Shown here: positions 35,254-44,042 of the stretch, piece by piece
How positions within the stretch are numbered: the stretch's first letter is position 1
Layout of the letters: every line of letters starts with the position of its first letter
Source of the DNA: Pseudomonas palleroniana
GTDB lineage: Bacteria; Pseudomonadota; Gammaproteobacteria; Pseudomonadales; Pseudomonadaceae
Length of the DNA: 64,000 nucleotides
Reading direction: 5' to 3'
Assembly (NCBI RefSeq): GCF_003031675.1
Contig: NZ_PYWX01000019.1
Location: 1 to 64,000 of the forward strand
Notes under the pieces: model-generated
Database searches by the model: none
Told to the model about the DNA's origin: nothing
What the model saw: the letters and a program-made list of their open reading frames with translations, nothing else
Position numbers and translations under genes: made by a program

Positions 35254-37353
35254 ATGGACGCTACACGCTGGAGCCACCCGTTCAAGGATCAAAGCCACCC
35301 GTTGTCGCAGTTGACCCAATTGGCCCATGCTGGCGCGGGTTATTACCCCTTGGGACGCAATGCCCTGTGGCATGGCGGCGTGCATTTTGACAGCGGCACC
35401 GCAGCCCTGCTGGATCAGTCGGCGGTCTACTGTGTGGCAGACGGTGAGGTCGTGGCTTACCGCATCGATGAGCATTCACCCATCACTACTTACGTGGACG
35501 ACGACCAGTGCGTGGCGAAACCGTTCTCGCGCAACTTTGTACTGGTGCGCCATCGTCTTGCGCCGCCGACCATCGCAGGTCAATCACAGACGCCTCCCAG
35601 ACTGACCTTCTACAGCTTGTATATGCACCTGCAGGAGGGAATGTTCTATCGCGACGGCTCAACGCACGCTCGACCCGCCTTCTGGCCTGAAGAGGCAACA
35701 GATGGCGCTGTTGTGCTGCAAGCGCCCGTCGCAATCAAGGCCGCCGATCTGGTCGGGCACATCGGGTTGTATCACTGCGCGGATACAAAGCGCCCGGAAA
35801 GCAAACTGCATCTGGAAGTGTTCAGTGGTGATGACGTCGAAGGCTTTATCGACGCCAGCCGGGCTTGGGCGCAACAGTTGCCTGCCGACGAACAGACTTG
35901 GCTCAAGCTGGTGGCAGGCACTGTCGTCGTCCCCCATCAAGAGGGCTTTGGCGTTGCACAATGCCCCGTTCCCGGCACTGCCGGCGCGGCCAGTGGTGCT
36001 GACTTGCTACTGCCCAAAGTGTTGCTCGACAGCTTGCCGCCCGAGAGCAAAATCAGCAGCGCCCTGGGTAAGAAATGCACATGGTATCGCCTGGATGGGT
36101 TGCTCATGGATGCCGACAACCATCCGCTTGATGGCTGGGTCTGCGAAGACGTGGGGATTACCCCCTGGGTCAGTCCGTGGTCGTGGGAGGGCTACTCCAT
36201 TGTCTACAGCCTCGACTCTTCCCTTGGCACGCTTGCCGCGCTTTGGCGTGACCTGGGGCGGTTCAGCGAGGCTCAACTTGCGCGGTTTGCTCGCGTGGCG
36301 GACGAGGGCAACAAAAGCCGCATAAAAAGCCGTCTCTACGACATCATCGACCGCAACCGCGATGGAAGGATCACCGCTGCCGAGTTGCAGGCGGCCATTC
36401 GCCGGCCGGCTCACGCACAGTCGATTTCACGGTTGATCATTCATACCGAAAGCGAATGGTCCCAGCCGAACAAGTGGGATGGGTTAGACGAGTTGCTAGG
36501 CCACAGTGGCGCAACACCGCACTTGAACTGGTTGGCGGAGAAACAACGGATCAATGCGCTGTGTTGGTGGGAAGAGGTGGCGCCGAAGCTTGGCCTGCCT
36601 GCGAATGGGGCGGTGTTTCACTTTCATCCGGTGGGGTTGGTGGGGCAGTTCTGCGCGGCTAATCCATTGGCAATTACTTCGGCACAACTAAAGCAAATAT
36701 TTCCCTTGGCCGACGATGCCGATATTGAGGTAGTACTCAATGAAATAAACGGGCGATTAGTCGAGTTCAAGTTGGACACCCGGCTTAGGCAACGGCACTT
36801 TTTCGCCCAGATCAAGGGCGAGGTGGGGGCGTCTATGAAAGCAGTGACCGAAAGTTGGGAATTCTCCCCGGAGGTACTTAAGTCGTTCAGTGTTTACTAT
36901 CGAGCGCATCCTTTGGAAGCGGAACAGGATGGATATTTGAAGGATTCGAATGGACGGATTATTCGTAGAGCGAATCAACACGAAATTGGGGTGAAGCATT
37001 TTTTGCGCTTAAATGGAAATCGAAGGTCTCATCCTGCAGATGGGTATAATTTCAGGGGGAGGGGTTTGTTACAACTTACGGGCTATGAAAAATACAAGGG
37101 TTTCAAGGCTGGTTACTCAAGATACTGGAAGGGTGTAGTGCCAGATACAGTCGGGCAACCAGAGCTGATTAATGAAATGCCTACGGCCATAAGGAGTGCA
37201 ATATGGTTCTGGATTGATCTCAATATTTTTAAACAGGTGCAGTCTGGTGGTTATTCAGATGTCGTAAGAGTTACTAAAGCTGTAAATGGTGGGACGATGG
37301 GACTTGATGAAAGGAAAGCAGCCTACAGAATTGCTGAAGGCGCACTGAAATGA
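35254..37353 (+). CDS. Probable T6SS peptidoglycan-hydrolase effector (M23-like + EF-hand + GH19-like)
   Basis: The 699-residue protein has no signal peptide. Residues about 1-200 form an M23/LytM-like domain (WHGGVHFD at 39-46, KLHLEVF at 184-190). An EF-hand calcium loop (DRNRDGRITAAE, 366-377) and the conserved IIHTESEW block sit in the middle. A GH19 chitinase/lysozyme-like domain fills about 500-699, with FFAQIKGEVG (E523) and FRGRGLLQLTG (600-610). This layout matches dual-domain type VI effectors such as TseP. The next gene overlaps by ATGA and encodes a periplasmic protein, a plausible immunity partner. No vgrG or tss gene is nearby. The last 700 bases are clearly more AT-rich than the front, suggesting exchange of the toxic tip. 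Confidence 0.75.
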   Translation: MDATRWSHPFKDQSHPLSQLTQLAHAGAGYYPLGRNALWHGGVHFDSGTAALLDQSAVYCVADGEVVAYRIDEHSPITTYVDDDQCVAKPFSRNFVLVRHRLAPPTIAGQSQTPPRLTFYSLYMHLQEGMFYRDGSTHARPAFWPEEATDGAVVLQAPVAIKAADLVGHIGLYHCADTKRPESKLHLEVFSGDDVEGFIDASRAWAQQLPADEQTWLKLVAGTVVVPHQEGFGVAQCPVPGTAGAASGADLLLPKVLLDSLPPESKISSALGKKCTWYRLDGLLMDADNHPLDGWVCEDVGITPWVSPWSWEGYSIVYSLDSSLGTLAALWRDLGRFSEAQLARFARVADEGNKSRIKSRLYDIIDRNRDGRITAAELQAAIRRPAHAQSISRLIIHTESEWSQPNKWDGLDELLGHSGATPHLNWLAEKQRINALCWWEEVAPKLGLPANGAVFHFHPVGLVGQFCAANPLAITSAQLKQIFPLADDADIEVVLNEINGRLVEFKLDTRLRQRHFFAQIKGEVGASMKAVTESWEFSPEVLKSFSVYYRAHPLEAEQDGYLKDSNGRIIRRANQHEIGVKHFLRLNGNRRSHPADGYNFRGRGLLQLTGYEKYKGFKAGYSRYWKGVVPDTVGQPELINEMPTAIRSAIWFWIDLNIFKQVQSGGYSDVVRVTKAVNGGTMGLDERKAAYRIAEGALK

Positions 37354-37844
37354 AGATGACCCTGTTTTTTATAGGGCAGCTATTAATATTTTCTAATCAG
37401 AGTGTTTTTGGGTCCGAAAGTAGCCTCTGTAAGCCTAGTGAAAAAATGATCGCGTCGTGTCATTTGCATGAAGGGAAAAATAGGGTGGTGTCTCTGTGTG
37501 CAAGTGCGGACAGTACTTTGGTTTTTTATAGAATTGGCAAGGAGCAAAACATGGAGTTGGTAAGTGGCTTTTCGAAACGACGAGTATTATCTCGATGGGT
37601 GGATAAAGCTACTTACACTACATATTTTGGATTTAGGTTGCCTCCTTATTCCTATGTTTTTGGTGTGCCGCAGCAGACGTACGGAGCTAAGGCGTTCCTG
37701 GAAGCTTATAGAGACGACAAAGAAATTATGTTGCGCGTATGCACCGAAAACTCTTTTGGAGAGACGGCGCTTATAAGTGAAGCTATACGCGAGGTGCCAG
37801 ATGATCTTGTAAGGGGTAATGACTTTCTGTTTCCGCCTTATTGA
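37350..37844 (+). CDS. Probable periplasmic immunity protein
   Basis: The 164-residue protein has a signal peptide (MKMTLFFIGQLLIFSNQSVFG) and four cysteines in the mature part (C27, C37, C50 and one near 130), suggesting disulfides. It overlaps the effector gene by four bases (ATGA). It has the low GC of the effector C-terminus, so the two appear to have travelled together. Export to the periplasm fits protection against a peptidoglycan-degrading effector delivered by neighbours. No named family is recognised; the role is inferred. Confidence 0.65.
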   Translation: MKMTLFFIGQLLIFSNQSVFGSESSLCKPSEKMIASCHLHEGKNRVVSLCASADSTLVFYRIGKEQNMELVSGFSKRRVLSRWVDKATYTTYFGFRLPPYSYVFGVPQQTYGAKAFLEAYRDDKEIMLRVCTENSFGETALISEAIREVPDDLVRGNDFLFPPY

Positions 37845-37906
37845 GAGTTCTTGTTAGTTTGGTATGGTTTTAAAAACTCACTGCTCTGAGAGTTGCTTGC
37901 GCGGAA

Positions 37907-38398
37907 TTACAATCTGTGTGGTGTCACTCGCTCATGCCACTGAGCAATCGACTCCTCAGGATACTCATCAAACTGCAAATCTCCCTTGCGCACCGTTACC
38001 TCCACCCACGGTGCCTTGGACCCCAGCATCAAGTGCGTATGTTCCGGCGGCACTGGCAGTGGTGTGTCGATGGCTGACGCGAATGGGTGGATCAGCTCTG
38101 GCCATTCCGGGCTGAACAGCCATAGGGCGCTGCCGCATTGCGAACAGAAATGCCGCTCGGCGGTGCTGGCGTGGGCACGGCTGGCACCTTCTGGTTTGAG
38201 CCTGGCGTGGTAGATCGAAATCTGCTTGCGCCCCTGTACCTTGAGGCTCTTGGCGTCGCTGGCGAGGTTGATCGCGTAGCCACCGCCGCCCTGGGTCTTG
38301 CGGCAGATCGAGCAGTAGCAACGCTGGTAGGGGTAAGGGTGGGCGCTGTTCAAACTGAAGGTGACAGCGCCGCAATGGCAGGATCCTTCTAGCTGCAT
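37907..38398 (-). CDS. GFA-family protein (glutathione-dependent formaldehyde-activating/CENP-V)
   Basis: The 163-residue zinc-binding protein has the GFA cysteine pattern: GSCHCGAV (C7, C9), CYCSICRKTQGG (three Cys near 27-32) and FCSQCGSALW (two Cys near 84-87). Family members bind glutathione and were named for formaldehyde activation; most have unknown substrates. It is monocistronic and lies between the low-GC effector pair and the LysR regulator of the itaconate operon. Start codon as annotated; an AGGAGAC-type site is upstream. Confidence 0.9.
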   Translation of the reverse strand: MQLEGSCHCGAVTFSLNSAHPYPYQRCYCSICRKTQGGGGYAINLASDAKSLKVQGRKQISIYHARLKPEGASRAHASTAERHFCSQCGSALWLFSPEWPELIHPFASAIDTPLPVPPEHTHLMLGSKAPWVEVTVRKGDLQFDEYPEESIAQWHERVTPHRL

Positions 38399-38429
38399 GG
38401 GAGTCTCCTTGGCAAGGTGACTGTTCAGC

Positions 38430-39320
38430 TTAGGCGGTTTTCGGCATCAACGTAGCGATCAATGCGCGAATGGTCCCAGGCAACGCGTCCAGTTCCCGCA
38501 CCAGGATACTGCGCTCGCGAATGGCCCACGGCTCCTGGAGCTTGACCGCCACCAGTTGCATGGTGCGGCTGTGCCGCACGGCGGCGGATTCAGGGATGAT
38601 GCCAATGCCCACGCCGGCCTCGACCATTCGGCAGATCGCCTCGAAGCTCGAGACCTGAATGCGCAGCGACAGCTGTTTGCCGAGCCGGTCGACGTGTTCG
38701 CGCAGAAAGCTCAGCAACGTGCTGCCCTCATGCAAGCCAATGTGCTGATAGGCGAGGGTCTGTTCCAGCGTCACTGACGCTTGACCGGCTAACGGGTGAT
38801 CGACGGGTACCATCAACACCAGTTCATCGGTGCTGAAATGCAATACCTGCAAGCCTGCCGCTTCCACGGGGCCGGCAATGATGCCCATATCGCTGGTGCC
38901 ATCCAGCACGCCGCGCACGATATCCCGGGACAGGCGCTCTTGCAGGTCGACGGTGACGCCGGGGCGCTGCGACAGGAACCCCGCCAGCACCTCCGGCAGA
39001 AACTCGGTGACCGCCGTGGTATTGGCGAAGATACGGATATGCCCAGCCGAATCCGCGCCGTATTGGGTGAATTCGCTTTTCAGGTAGTCCACTTGGCGCA
39101 TGATCAGCCGCGCATGGTGCAGCAGGCGTGCGCCTGCCGGGGTGATTTCCACGCCACGGCTGTCGCGGTACAGCAGGCGCGTGTCGAGCTGGCTTTCCAG
39201 GGCCTTGATCCGCGCACTGGCGGCGGCCGGCGAGAGGAACGCACGCTTGGCGCCCTGGGTCAGGCTGGGGGATTCAGCGATATGGATAAACAGGCGCAGG
39301 TCGGCCAGGTCGAAGTGCAT
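38430..39320 (-). CDS. LysR-family regulator of the itaconate operon
   Basis: The 296-residue LTTR has an N-terminal HTH (PSLTQGAKRAFLSPAAASARIKALESQL, residues about 16-43) and a substrate domain with GTSDMGIIAG and a VEAGVGIGIIPESA motif. The start ATG 39320 matches the family N-terminus (MHFDLADLRLF). The open frame extends to 39431, but no ribosome site supports that. It is divergent from the itaconate genes, as is RipR/PA0877 next to PA0878 in P. aeruginosa, so it most likely activates them with itaconate or itaconyl-CoA as inducer. Confidence 0.88.
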   Translation of the reverse strand: MHFDLADLRLFIHIAESPSLTQGAKRAFLSPAAASARIKALESQLDTRLLYRDSRGVEITPAGARLLHHARLIMRQVDYLKSEFTQYGADSAGHIRIFANTTAVTEFLPEVLAGFLSQRPGVTVDLQERLSRDIVRGVLDGTSDMGIIAGPVEAAGLQVLHFSTDELVLMVPVDHPLAGQASVTLEQTLAYQHIGLHEGSTLLSFLREHVDRLGKQLSLRIQVSSFEAICRMVEAGVGIGIIPESAAVRHSRTMQLVAVKLQEPWAIRERSILVRELDALPGTIRALIATLMPKTA

Positions 39321-39451
39321 GCAAAACTCCGGGAGCAGAATGGCGGCGTTCAGCATAACCGAACGCTGGTTTATTGAAATGCAAATTCTCAGAACGGATG
39401 GGGGCTTGCATGATCCGGGGCAGACACCCACTGCCCGAGGACCTGGACCCC
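39321..39451. promoter_or_regulatory. Divergent LysR/itaconate promoter
   Basis: 131 bases with an imperfect palindrome taacc-gaacgct-ggttta (39356-39373). It fits the T-N11-A pattern of a LysR-type box midway between the two starts. Confidence 0.45.
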
Positions 39452-40270
39452 ATGAGTGCCACTGATTGGATCGGCCGAAGTGAAACCACGCACGACCTCC
39501 TGAGCCATAACCTGCTCAAGCGTATCGCCGCGACGTTCGGTGAAGAAGTGCCGAGCGATGGCGAAGCGGTCCCGCCGTTGTGGCAGTGGTGCTTTTTTCA
39601 GGATCCACTGCCGGAAGCGGCACTGGGCACTGACGGCCACCCGGCCCGTGGCGGGTTCCTGCCGCCGGCGGATAACCGCAATCGCATGTGGGCCGGTGGC
39701 CGCATTGAATTTGTGCAGGCATTGCGGGCCGGTGCGGCGGCCACTCGCGTGTCCACGATCACTGCCGTAGAAGAGAAGGCCGGCCGCACCGGCTCGCTGC
39801 TGTTTGTCACCGTGCGTCATGACTATTCCCAGGACGGTCGCCTGGCGATCCGCGAAGAACAGGACATCGTCTACCGCGAACCCACGCCACCCAAGCAGGG
39901 CAGCGGTGAGGCACTGCCCCTCAGCGAGTGGCGTGAAGCCGTCGAGCCGACCCCCACTTTGTTGTTTCGCTACAGCGCCGTGACCTTCAACGGCCACCGC
40001 ATTCACTACGACTACCCCTATGTCACCGGCACCGAGGGTTATCCGGGGTTGGTGGTGCATGGGCCATTGATCGCCACCTTGAACCTGCGTGCCTTTTGTC
40101 GTGCCCACCCTGAAGCCCGGTTGCGCCGTTTTGCCTACCGTGGCGTGCGCCCGTTGATTGCACCGCAACCGTTTGAAGTGGGCGGTCGGATCACCTCGGA
40201 CGGTGTTGCCGAACTGTGGGCCGGTAACGCCGGTGGCCTGGCGCAACAAGCCCAAGTGCACTTCGAATAA
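39452..40270 (+). CDS. ich: Itaconyl-CoA hydratase (MaoC-like)
   Basis: The 272-residue hot-dog-fold hydratase/dehydratase has two fused half domains. The C-terminal one carries YSAVTFNGHRIHYDYPYVTGTEGYPGLVVHGPL, with the catalytic Asp/Tyr and His region of the MaoC/HTD2 family. In P. aeruginosa the homologue PA0878 converts itaconyl-CoA to (S)-citramalyl-CoA. ATG 39452 (MSATDWIG) is chosen by family alignment. It is first in the eight-gene itaconate operon, divergent from the LysR regulator. Confidence 0.9.
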   Translation: MSATDWIGRSETTHDLLSHNLLKRIAATFGEEVPSDGEAVPPLWQWCFFQDPLPEAALGTDGHPARGGFLPPADNRNRMWAGGRIEFVQALRAGAAATRVSTITAVEEKAGRTGSLLFVTVRHDYSQDGRLAIREEQDIVYREPTPPKQGSGEALPLSEWREAVEPTPTLLFRYSAVTFNGHRIHYDYPYVTGTEGYPGLVVHGPLIATLNLRAFCRAHPEARLRRFAYRGVRPLIAPQPFEVGGRITSDGVAELWAGNAGGLAQQAQVHFE

Positions 40271-40299
40271 CCCCAGAACAACAGGCGGAGAGCCGTTAC

Positions 40300-41463
40300 A
40301 TGACCCCTAATGACCTTGAAGAACTCAACGCTATCCGCGACGGTGTGCGTGCGTTGTGCGCTGAATTCGATGCCGCTTACTGGCGCAAGATCGACGAAGA
40401 AAAAGGCTTTCCCGAGGCGTTCGTCAAGGCCCTGACCGATGCCGGCTGGTTGTCGGCGATGATCCCGCAGGAGTACGGCGGCTCCGGCCTGGGCCTGGCC
40501 GAAGCCTCGGTGATCCTGGAGGAAGTGAACCGTTGCGGCGGCAATTCCGGCACGGTGCACGGCCAGATGTACAACATGTTCACCTTGTTGCGTCACGGCA
40601 GCGAGGCGCAGAAGCGTTTCTACCTGCCCAAGCTCGCCAGTGGCGAATTGCGCTTGCAGTCCATGGGCGTCACCGAGCCCAGTACCGGCACCGACACCAC
40701 CAAGATCAAGACCACCGCGATCAAGCGCGGCGACAAATACGTGATCAACGGCCAGAAGGTGTGGATCTCACGTATCCAGCATTCCGACCTGATGATCCTG
40801 CTGGCGCGCACCACGCCACTGGCCGAGGTGACGAAAAAATCCGAGGGCATGTCGATCTTCCTGGTGGACCTGCGCGAAGCGATCGGCAATGGCCTGACCG
40901 TGCAGCCCATCGCCAATATGGTCAACCACGAAACCAATGAGCTGTTCTTCGACAACCTGGAACTGCCGCTCGACAGCCTGATCGGCGAGGAGGGCAAGGG
41001 TTTCAAATACATTCTCGATGGCCTGAATGCCGAGCGCACGTTGATTGCCGCCGAGTGCATTGGTGACGGCCGCTGGTTTATCGAAAAAGCCAGCGCCTAT
41101 GCCCGCGACCGCGTGGTATTTGGCCGACCCATCGGACAGAACCAGGGCGTGCAATTCCCGATTGCCGAAGCCCATATCGAAATCGAAGCCGCCGACTTGA
41201 TGCGCTGGCGCGCCTGCGAGGAATACGACAGCGGCGCCAATGCCGGGGCCAGCGCGAACATGGCCAAGTACCTGGCGGCCAAGGCGTCCTGGGAGGCTGC
41301 CAATGCGTGCCTGCAAACCCACGGCGGTTTTGGTTTTGCCTGCGAATACGACGTGGAGCGCAAATTCCGCGAGACCCGCCTGTACCAAGTGGCGCCGATC
41401 TCCACCAACCTGATCCTGTCCTACGTGGCCGAGCATCTGCTCGAACTGCCCCGCAGCTTCTGA
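40300..41463 (+). CDS. Acyl-CoA dehydrogenase-like flavoprotein without the usual catalytic Glu
   Basis: The 387-residue protein has the full acyl-CoA dehydrogenase fold: N-terminal helices, a beta domain with VTEPSTGTDTTKIKT and NGQKVWISRIQHS, and a C-terminal helical domain with FGRPIGQNQGVQF and QTHGGFGFACEYDVERKFRETRLYQ. The usual Y-E-G-T tail that supplies the catalytic base reads A-P-I-S here. The base may be elsewhere, as in isovaleryl-type enzymes, or the reaction may differ. GGAGA precedes the ATG. It is the second gene of the itaconate operon and is also present in the P. aeruginosa cluster; its role there is unclear. Confidence 0.9.
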   Translation: MTPNDLEELNAIRDGVRALCAEFDAAYWRKIDEEKGFPEAFVKALTDAGWLSAMIPQEYGGSGLGLAEASVILEEVNRCGGNSGTVHGQMYNMFTLLRHGSEAQKRFYLPKLASGELRLQSMGVTEPSTGTDTTKIKTTAIKRGDKYVINGQKVWISRIQHSDLMILLARTTPLAEVTKKSEGMSIFLVDLREAIGNGLTVQPIANMVNHETNELFFDNLELPLDSLIGEEGKGFKYILDGLNAERTLIAAECIGDGRWFIEKASAYARDRVVFGRPIGQNQGVQFPIAEAHIEIEAADLMRWRACEEYDSGANAGASANMAKYLAAKASWEAANACLQTHGGFGFACEYDVERKFRETRLYQVAPISTNLILSYVAEHLLELPRSF

Positions 41464-41474
41464 GGCTTTTGACC

Positions 41475-42824
41475 ATGAGCCATACCCTAGCCTTGTGTCG
41501 GTTCCTTGCGCAGCTGGATTACGAGCAGCTGCCGCAAACGCTGCTGGCGCGTACCGAAGAGCTTTATCTGGATTGGCTGGGCTCGGCCCTGGCCAGCCAG
41601 GGCATGCATCCGATCCCGTTGTTTGAACGCTATGCACAAAAGATGGGGCCAGGCAGCGGCCCGGCGCAGGTGATCGTCAATGCTGGCAGCAGCAGTGCGT
41701 ACTTTGCCGCCCTGGTCAACGCCGCCGCCTCGCACCTGGTCGAGCAGGATGACCTGCACAACAGCTCGGTGCTGCATCCGGCCACCGTGGTGTTTCCGGC
41801 TGCCCTGGCCACCGCGCAGGACCTCGGTAAATCCGGGCGTGAGCTGCTGCTGGCGTCGGTCGCCGGTTACGAGGCCGGGATTCGCATCGGCGAATTCATG
41901 GGCCGTTCCCACTACCGAATCTTTCATACCACGGCCACCGTCGGCACGCTCGCCGCTGCGGTGGCGGTGGGCAAATTGCTGGGTTTCAACCAGGAGCAGT
42001 TCGTCAACCTGCTCGGCAGTGCCGGCACCCAGGCCGCCGGTTTGTGGGAGTTTCTGCGCGATGCCGCAGACTCAAAGCAACTGCATACGGCCAAGGCTGC
42101 GGCGGATGGTTTGCTCGCCGCTTACCTGACGGCGGATGGGTTGACCGGCGCGCGCAATATCCTGGAAGGCGATCAGGGCTTGGCGGCCGGCATGTCCCAG
42201 GATGCGCAGCCGAGCCGCTTGTCTGCCGGCCTCGGGAGCCGCTGGGCGTTGCTGGAGACCTCGTTCAAGTTCCACGCATCGTGCCGTCACACCCATCCTG
42301 CCGCAGACGCGCTGTTGCACCTGATGCAGCGTGAGGGTTTGAGCGCCGCCGATATGGCCCACGTGCAAACCCGTGTCCATCAAGGCGCAATTGACGTACT
42401 GGGGCGCGTGAAAGTGCCTGCCACCGTGCATCAGGCCAAGTTTTCCATGGGCACGGTACTGGGCCTGATCGCGGTGCATGGCAAGGCCGGGCTGACCGAG
42501 TTCCACGAACTGGCGTTGAGCGATCCGGCGGTGGCCAGCTTGCGCGACAAGGTCAGCATGACCCTCGACCCAGAGGTCGACGACGCCTACCCGCAACGCT
42601 GGCTGGGCCGCGTTACGGTCACCACCACCGATGGCCGCACCCTGCACGGCGCGATTGACGAGCCCAAAGGCGACCCGGGCAACACCTTGAGCCGCGTCGA
42701 ACTGGCCGACAAATTCCGCCGGCTCTGTCAATTCAGCGGCGCACGTACACCGGCACAGGCCGATGCGCTGATCGAAAAAGTCTGGAACCTGCGCAGCGCA
42801 GCGTCCATGGCCCACTGGCTCTGA
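41475..42824 (+). CDS. MmgE/PrpD-family protein (cis-aconitate decarboxylase-like)
   Basis: The 449-residue protein is of the MmgE/PrpD fold, which includes 2-methylcitrate dehydratase and the itaconate-forming cis-aconitate decarboxylase. Family blocks present are HLVEQDDLHNSSVLHPATVV (about 88-107), GYEAGIRIGEFMG, LHTAKAAADGL and the SCRHTHPAADALL active-site region (about 272-284). ATG 41475 follows the acyl-CoA dehydrogenase gene by 11 bases. In an itaconate-degrading operon it could handle a hydrated or isomeric intermediate such as citramalate or mesaconate; this is inference. Confidence 0.9.
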   Translation: MSHTLALCRFLAQLDYEQLPQTLLARTEELYLDWLGSALASQGMHPIPLFERYAQKMGPGSGPAQVIVNAGSSSAYFAALVNAAASHLVEQDDLHNSSVLHPATVVFPAALATAQDLGKSGRELLLASVAGYEAGIRIGEFMGRSHYRIFHTTATVGTLAAAVAVGKLLGFNQEQFVNLLGSAGTQAAGLWEFLRDAADSKQLHTAKAAADGLLAAYLTADGLTGARNILEGDQGLAAGMSQDAQPSRLSAGLGSRWALLETSFKFHASCRHTHPAADALLHLMQREGLSAADMAHVQTRVHQGAIDVLGRVKVPATVHQAKFSMGTVLGLIAVHGKAGLTEFHELALSDPAVASLRDKVSMTLDPEVDDAYPQRWLGRVTVTTTDGRTLHGAIDEPKGDPGNTLSRVELADKFRRLCQFSGARTPAQADALIEKVWNLRSAASMAHWL

Positions 42825-42833
42825 GGAACTGCC

Positions 42834-44027
42834 ATGACCCATCAACGACCGCTGGACGGCATCACCGTCGTCAGCCTGGAACACGCGATTGCCGCCCCGT
42901 TTTGTACTCGTCAGTTGGCCGACCTGGGCGCTCGGGTGATCAAGATCGAGCGCCCCGGCGCCGGTGACTTTGCCCGTGGCTATGACGAGCGGGTGCGCGG
43001 CCTGGCCTCGCACTTCGTGTGGACCAACCGCTCCAAGGAAAGCCTGACCCTGGACCTCAAGCAGGACGAGGCAGGATCTATCCTCGAAACCCTGCTGGCC
43101 GATGCCGATGTGCTGGTGCAGAACCTGGCACCCGGCGCGGCGGCCCGCATGGGCTTGTCGTTCGAGGCGCTGCATGAGCGTTTTCCGCGGCTGATCGTCT
43201 GCGATATTTCCGGTTACGGCGAAGGCGGGCCTTACGAGAAGAAGAAGGCTTATGACCTGCTGATCCAGAGCGAAGGCGGCTTTCTATCGGTGACCGGTGG
43301 CCCGGGTGACGAGCAGATGGCCAAGGCCGGTTGTTCGATTGCCGACATCTCCGCCGGCATGTACGCCTACAGCGCCATCCTCTCGGCGCTGTTATTGCGT
43401 GGCAAGACGGGGCAGGGCAGTCGCATCGACGTGAGCATGCTGGAAAGCTTGGTGGAGTGGATGGGCTACCCGATGTATTACGCCTTCGATGGCGCCCCGC
43501 AACCACCGCGTGCCGGTGCGGCGCACTCGACGATCTACCCCTATGGGCCGTTCCCGACCGGCGACGCCGGCACGGTGATGCTCGGTTTGCAGAACGAACG
43601 CGAATGGGCGGCGTTCTGCGACAAGGTGCTGCTCACCCCTGAGCTTGCGACGGATGAGCGTTTCAGCGCGAACTTCAAGCGTTCAGCCAACCGTGAGGTG
43701 CTGCGCGCGATCATCGTCGACCGCTTCGCGCAGCTGGATACCGAAGCCGTGATCCAACGCCTGGAGCATGCGCAGATCGCCAGTGCCCGGGTCAACGATA
43801 TGCAAGGCGTGTGGGACCACCCGCAACTCAAGGCGCGGGACCGCTGGCGTGAAGTCGCAAGCCCCGCTGGCCCGTTGCCGGCGTTGTTGCCGCCGGCACG
43901 CAATACCGCGTTTTCGCCACGTATGGACGGGGTGCCGGCGCTGGGGCAGCACAGCCAGGCCATCCTCCATCAGATCGGTTACTCGGCTGATGCCATCGAC
44001 CGTCTGCGCACGCGTGGCGTTATCTGA
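42834..44027 (+). CDS. ict: Itaconate CoA-transferase (class III, CaiB/BaiF)
   Basis: The 397-residue class III CoA-transferase begins LDGITVVSLEHAIAAPFCTRQLADLGARVIKIERPGAGDFAR. The catalytic Asp lies in LDLKQDEAG/VLVQNLAPGAAARMGL and the GGFLSVTGGPGDEQMAKAG region. It transfers CoA from succinyl-CoA to itaconate, the first step of itaconate breakdown (PA0882 in P. aeruginosa). AGGAA precedes the ATG, and the gene is 9 bases after the MmgE/PrpD stop. Confidence 0.92.
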   Translation: MTHQRPLDGITVVSLEHAIAAPFCTRQLADLGARVIKIERPGAGDFARGYDERVRGLASHFVWTNRSKESLTLDLKQDEAGSILETLLADADVLVQNLAPGAAARMGLSFEALHERFPRLIVCDISGYGEGGPYEKKKAYDLLIQSEGGFLSVTGGPGDEQMAKAGCSIADISAGMYAYSAILSALLLRGKTGQGSRIDVSMLESLVEWMGYPMYYAFDGAPQPPRAGAAHSTIYPYGPFPTGDAGTVMLGLQNEREWAAFCDKVLLTPELATDERFSANFKRSANREVLRAIIVDRFAQLDTEAVIQRLEHAQIASARVNDMQGVWDHPQLKARDRWREVASPAGPLPALLPPARNTAFSPRMDGVPALGQHSQAILHQIGYSADAIDRLRTRGVI

Positions 44028-44042
44028 AAAGGAATGTCAGTG

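Noticed and set aside
37907..38398. GFA gene as part of the effector-immunity island
   Set aside because: Opposite strand, normal GC and a common chromosomal family.
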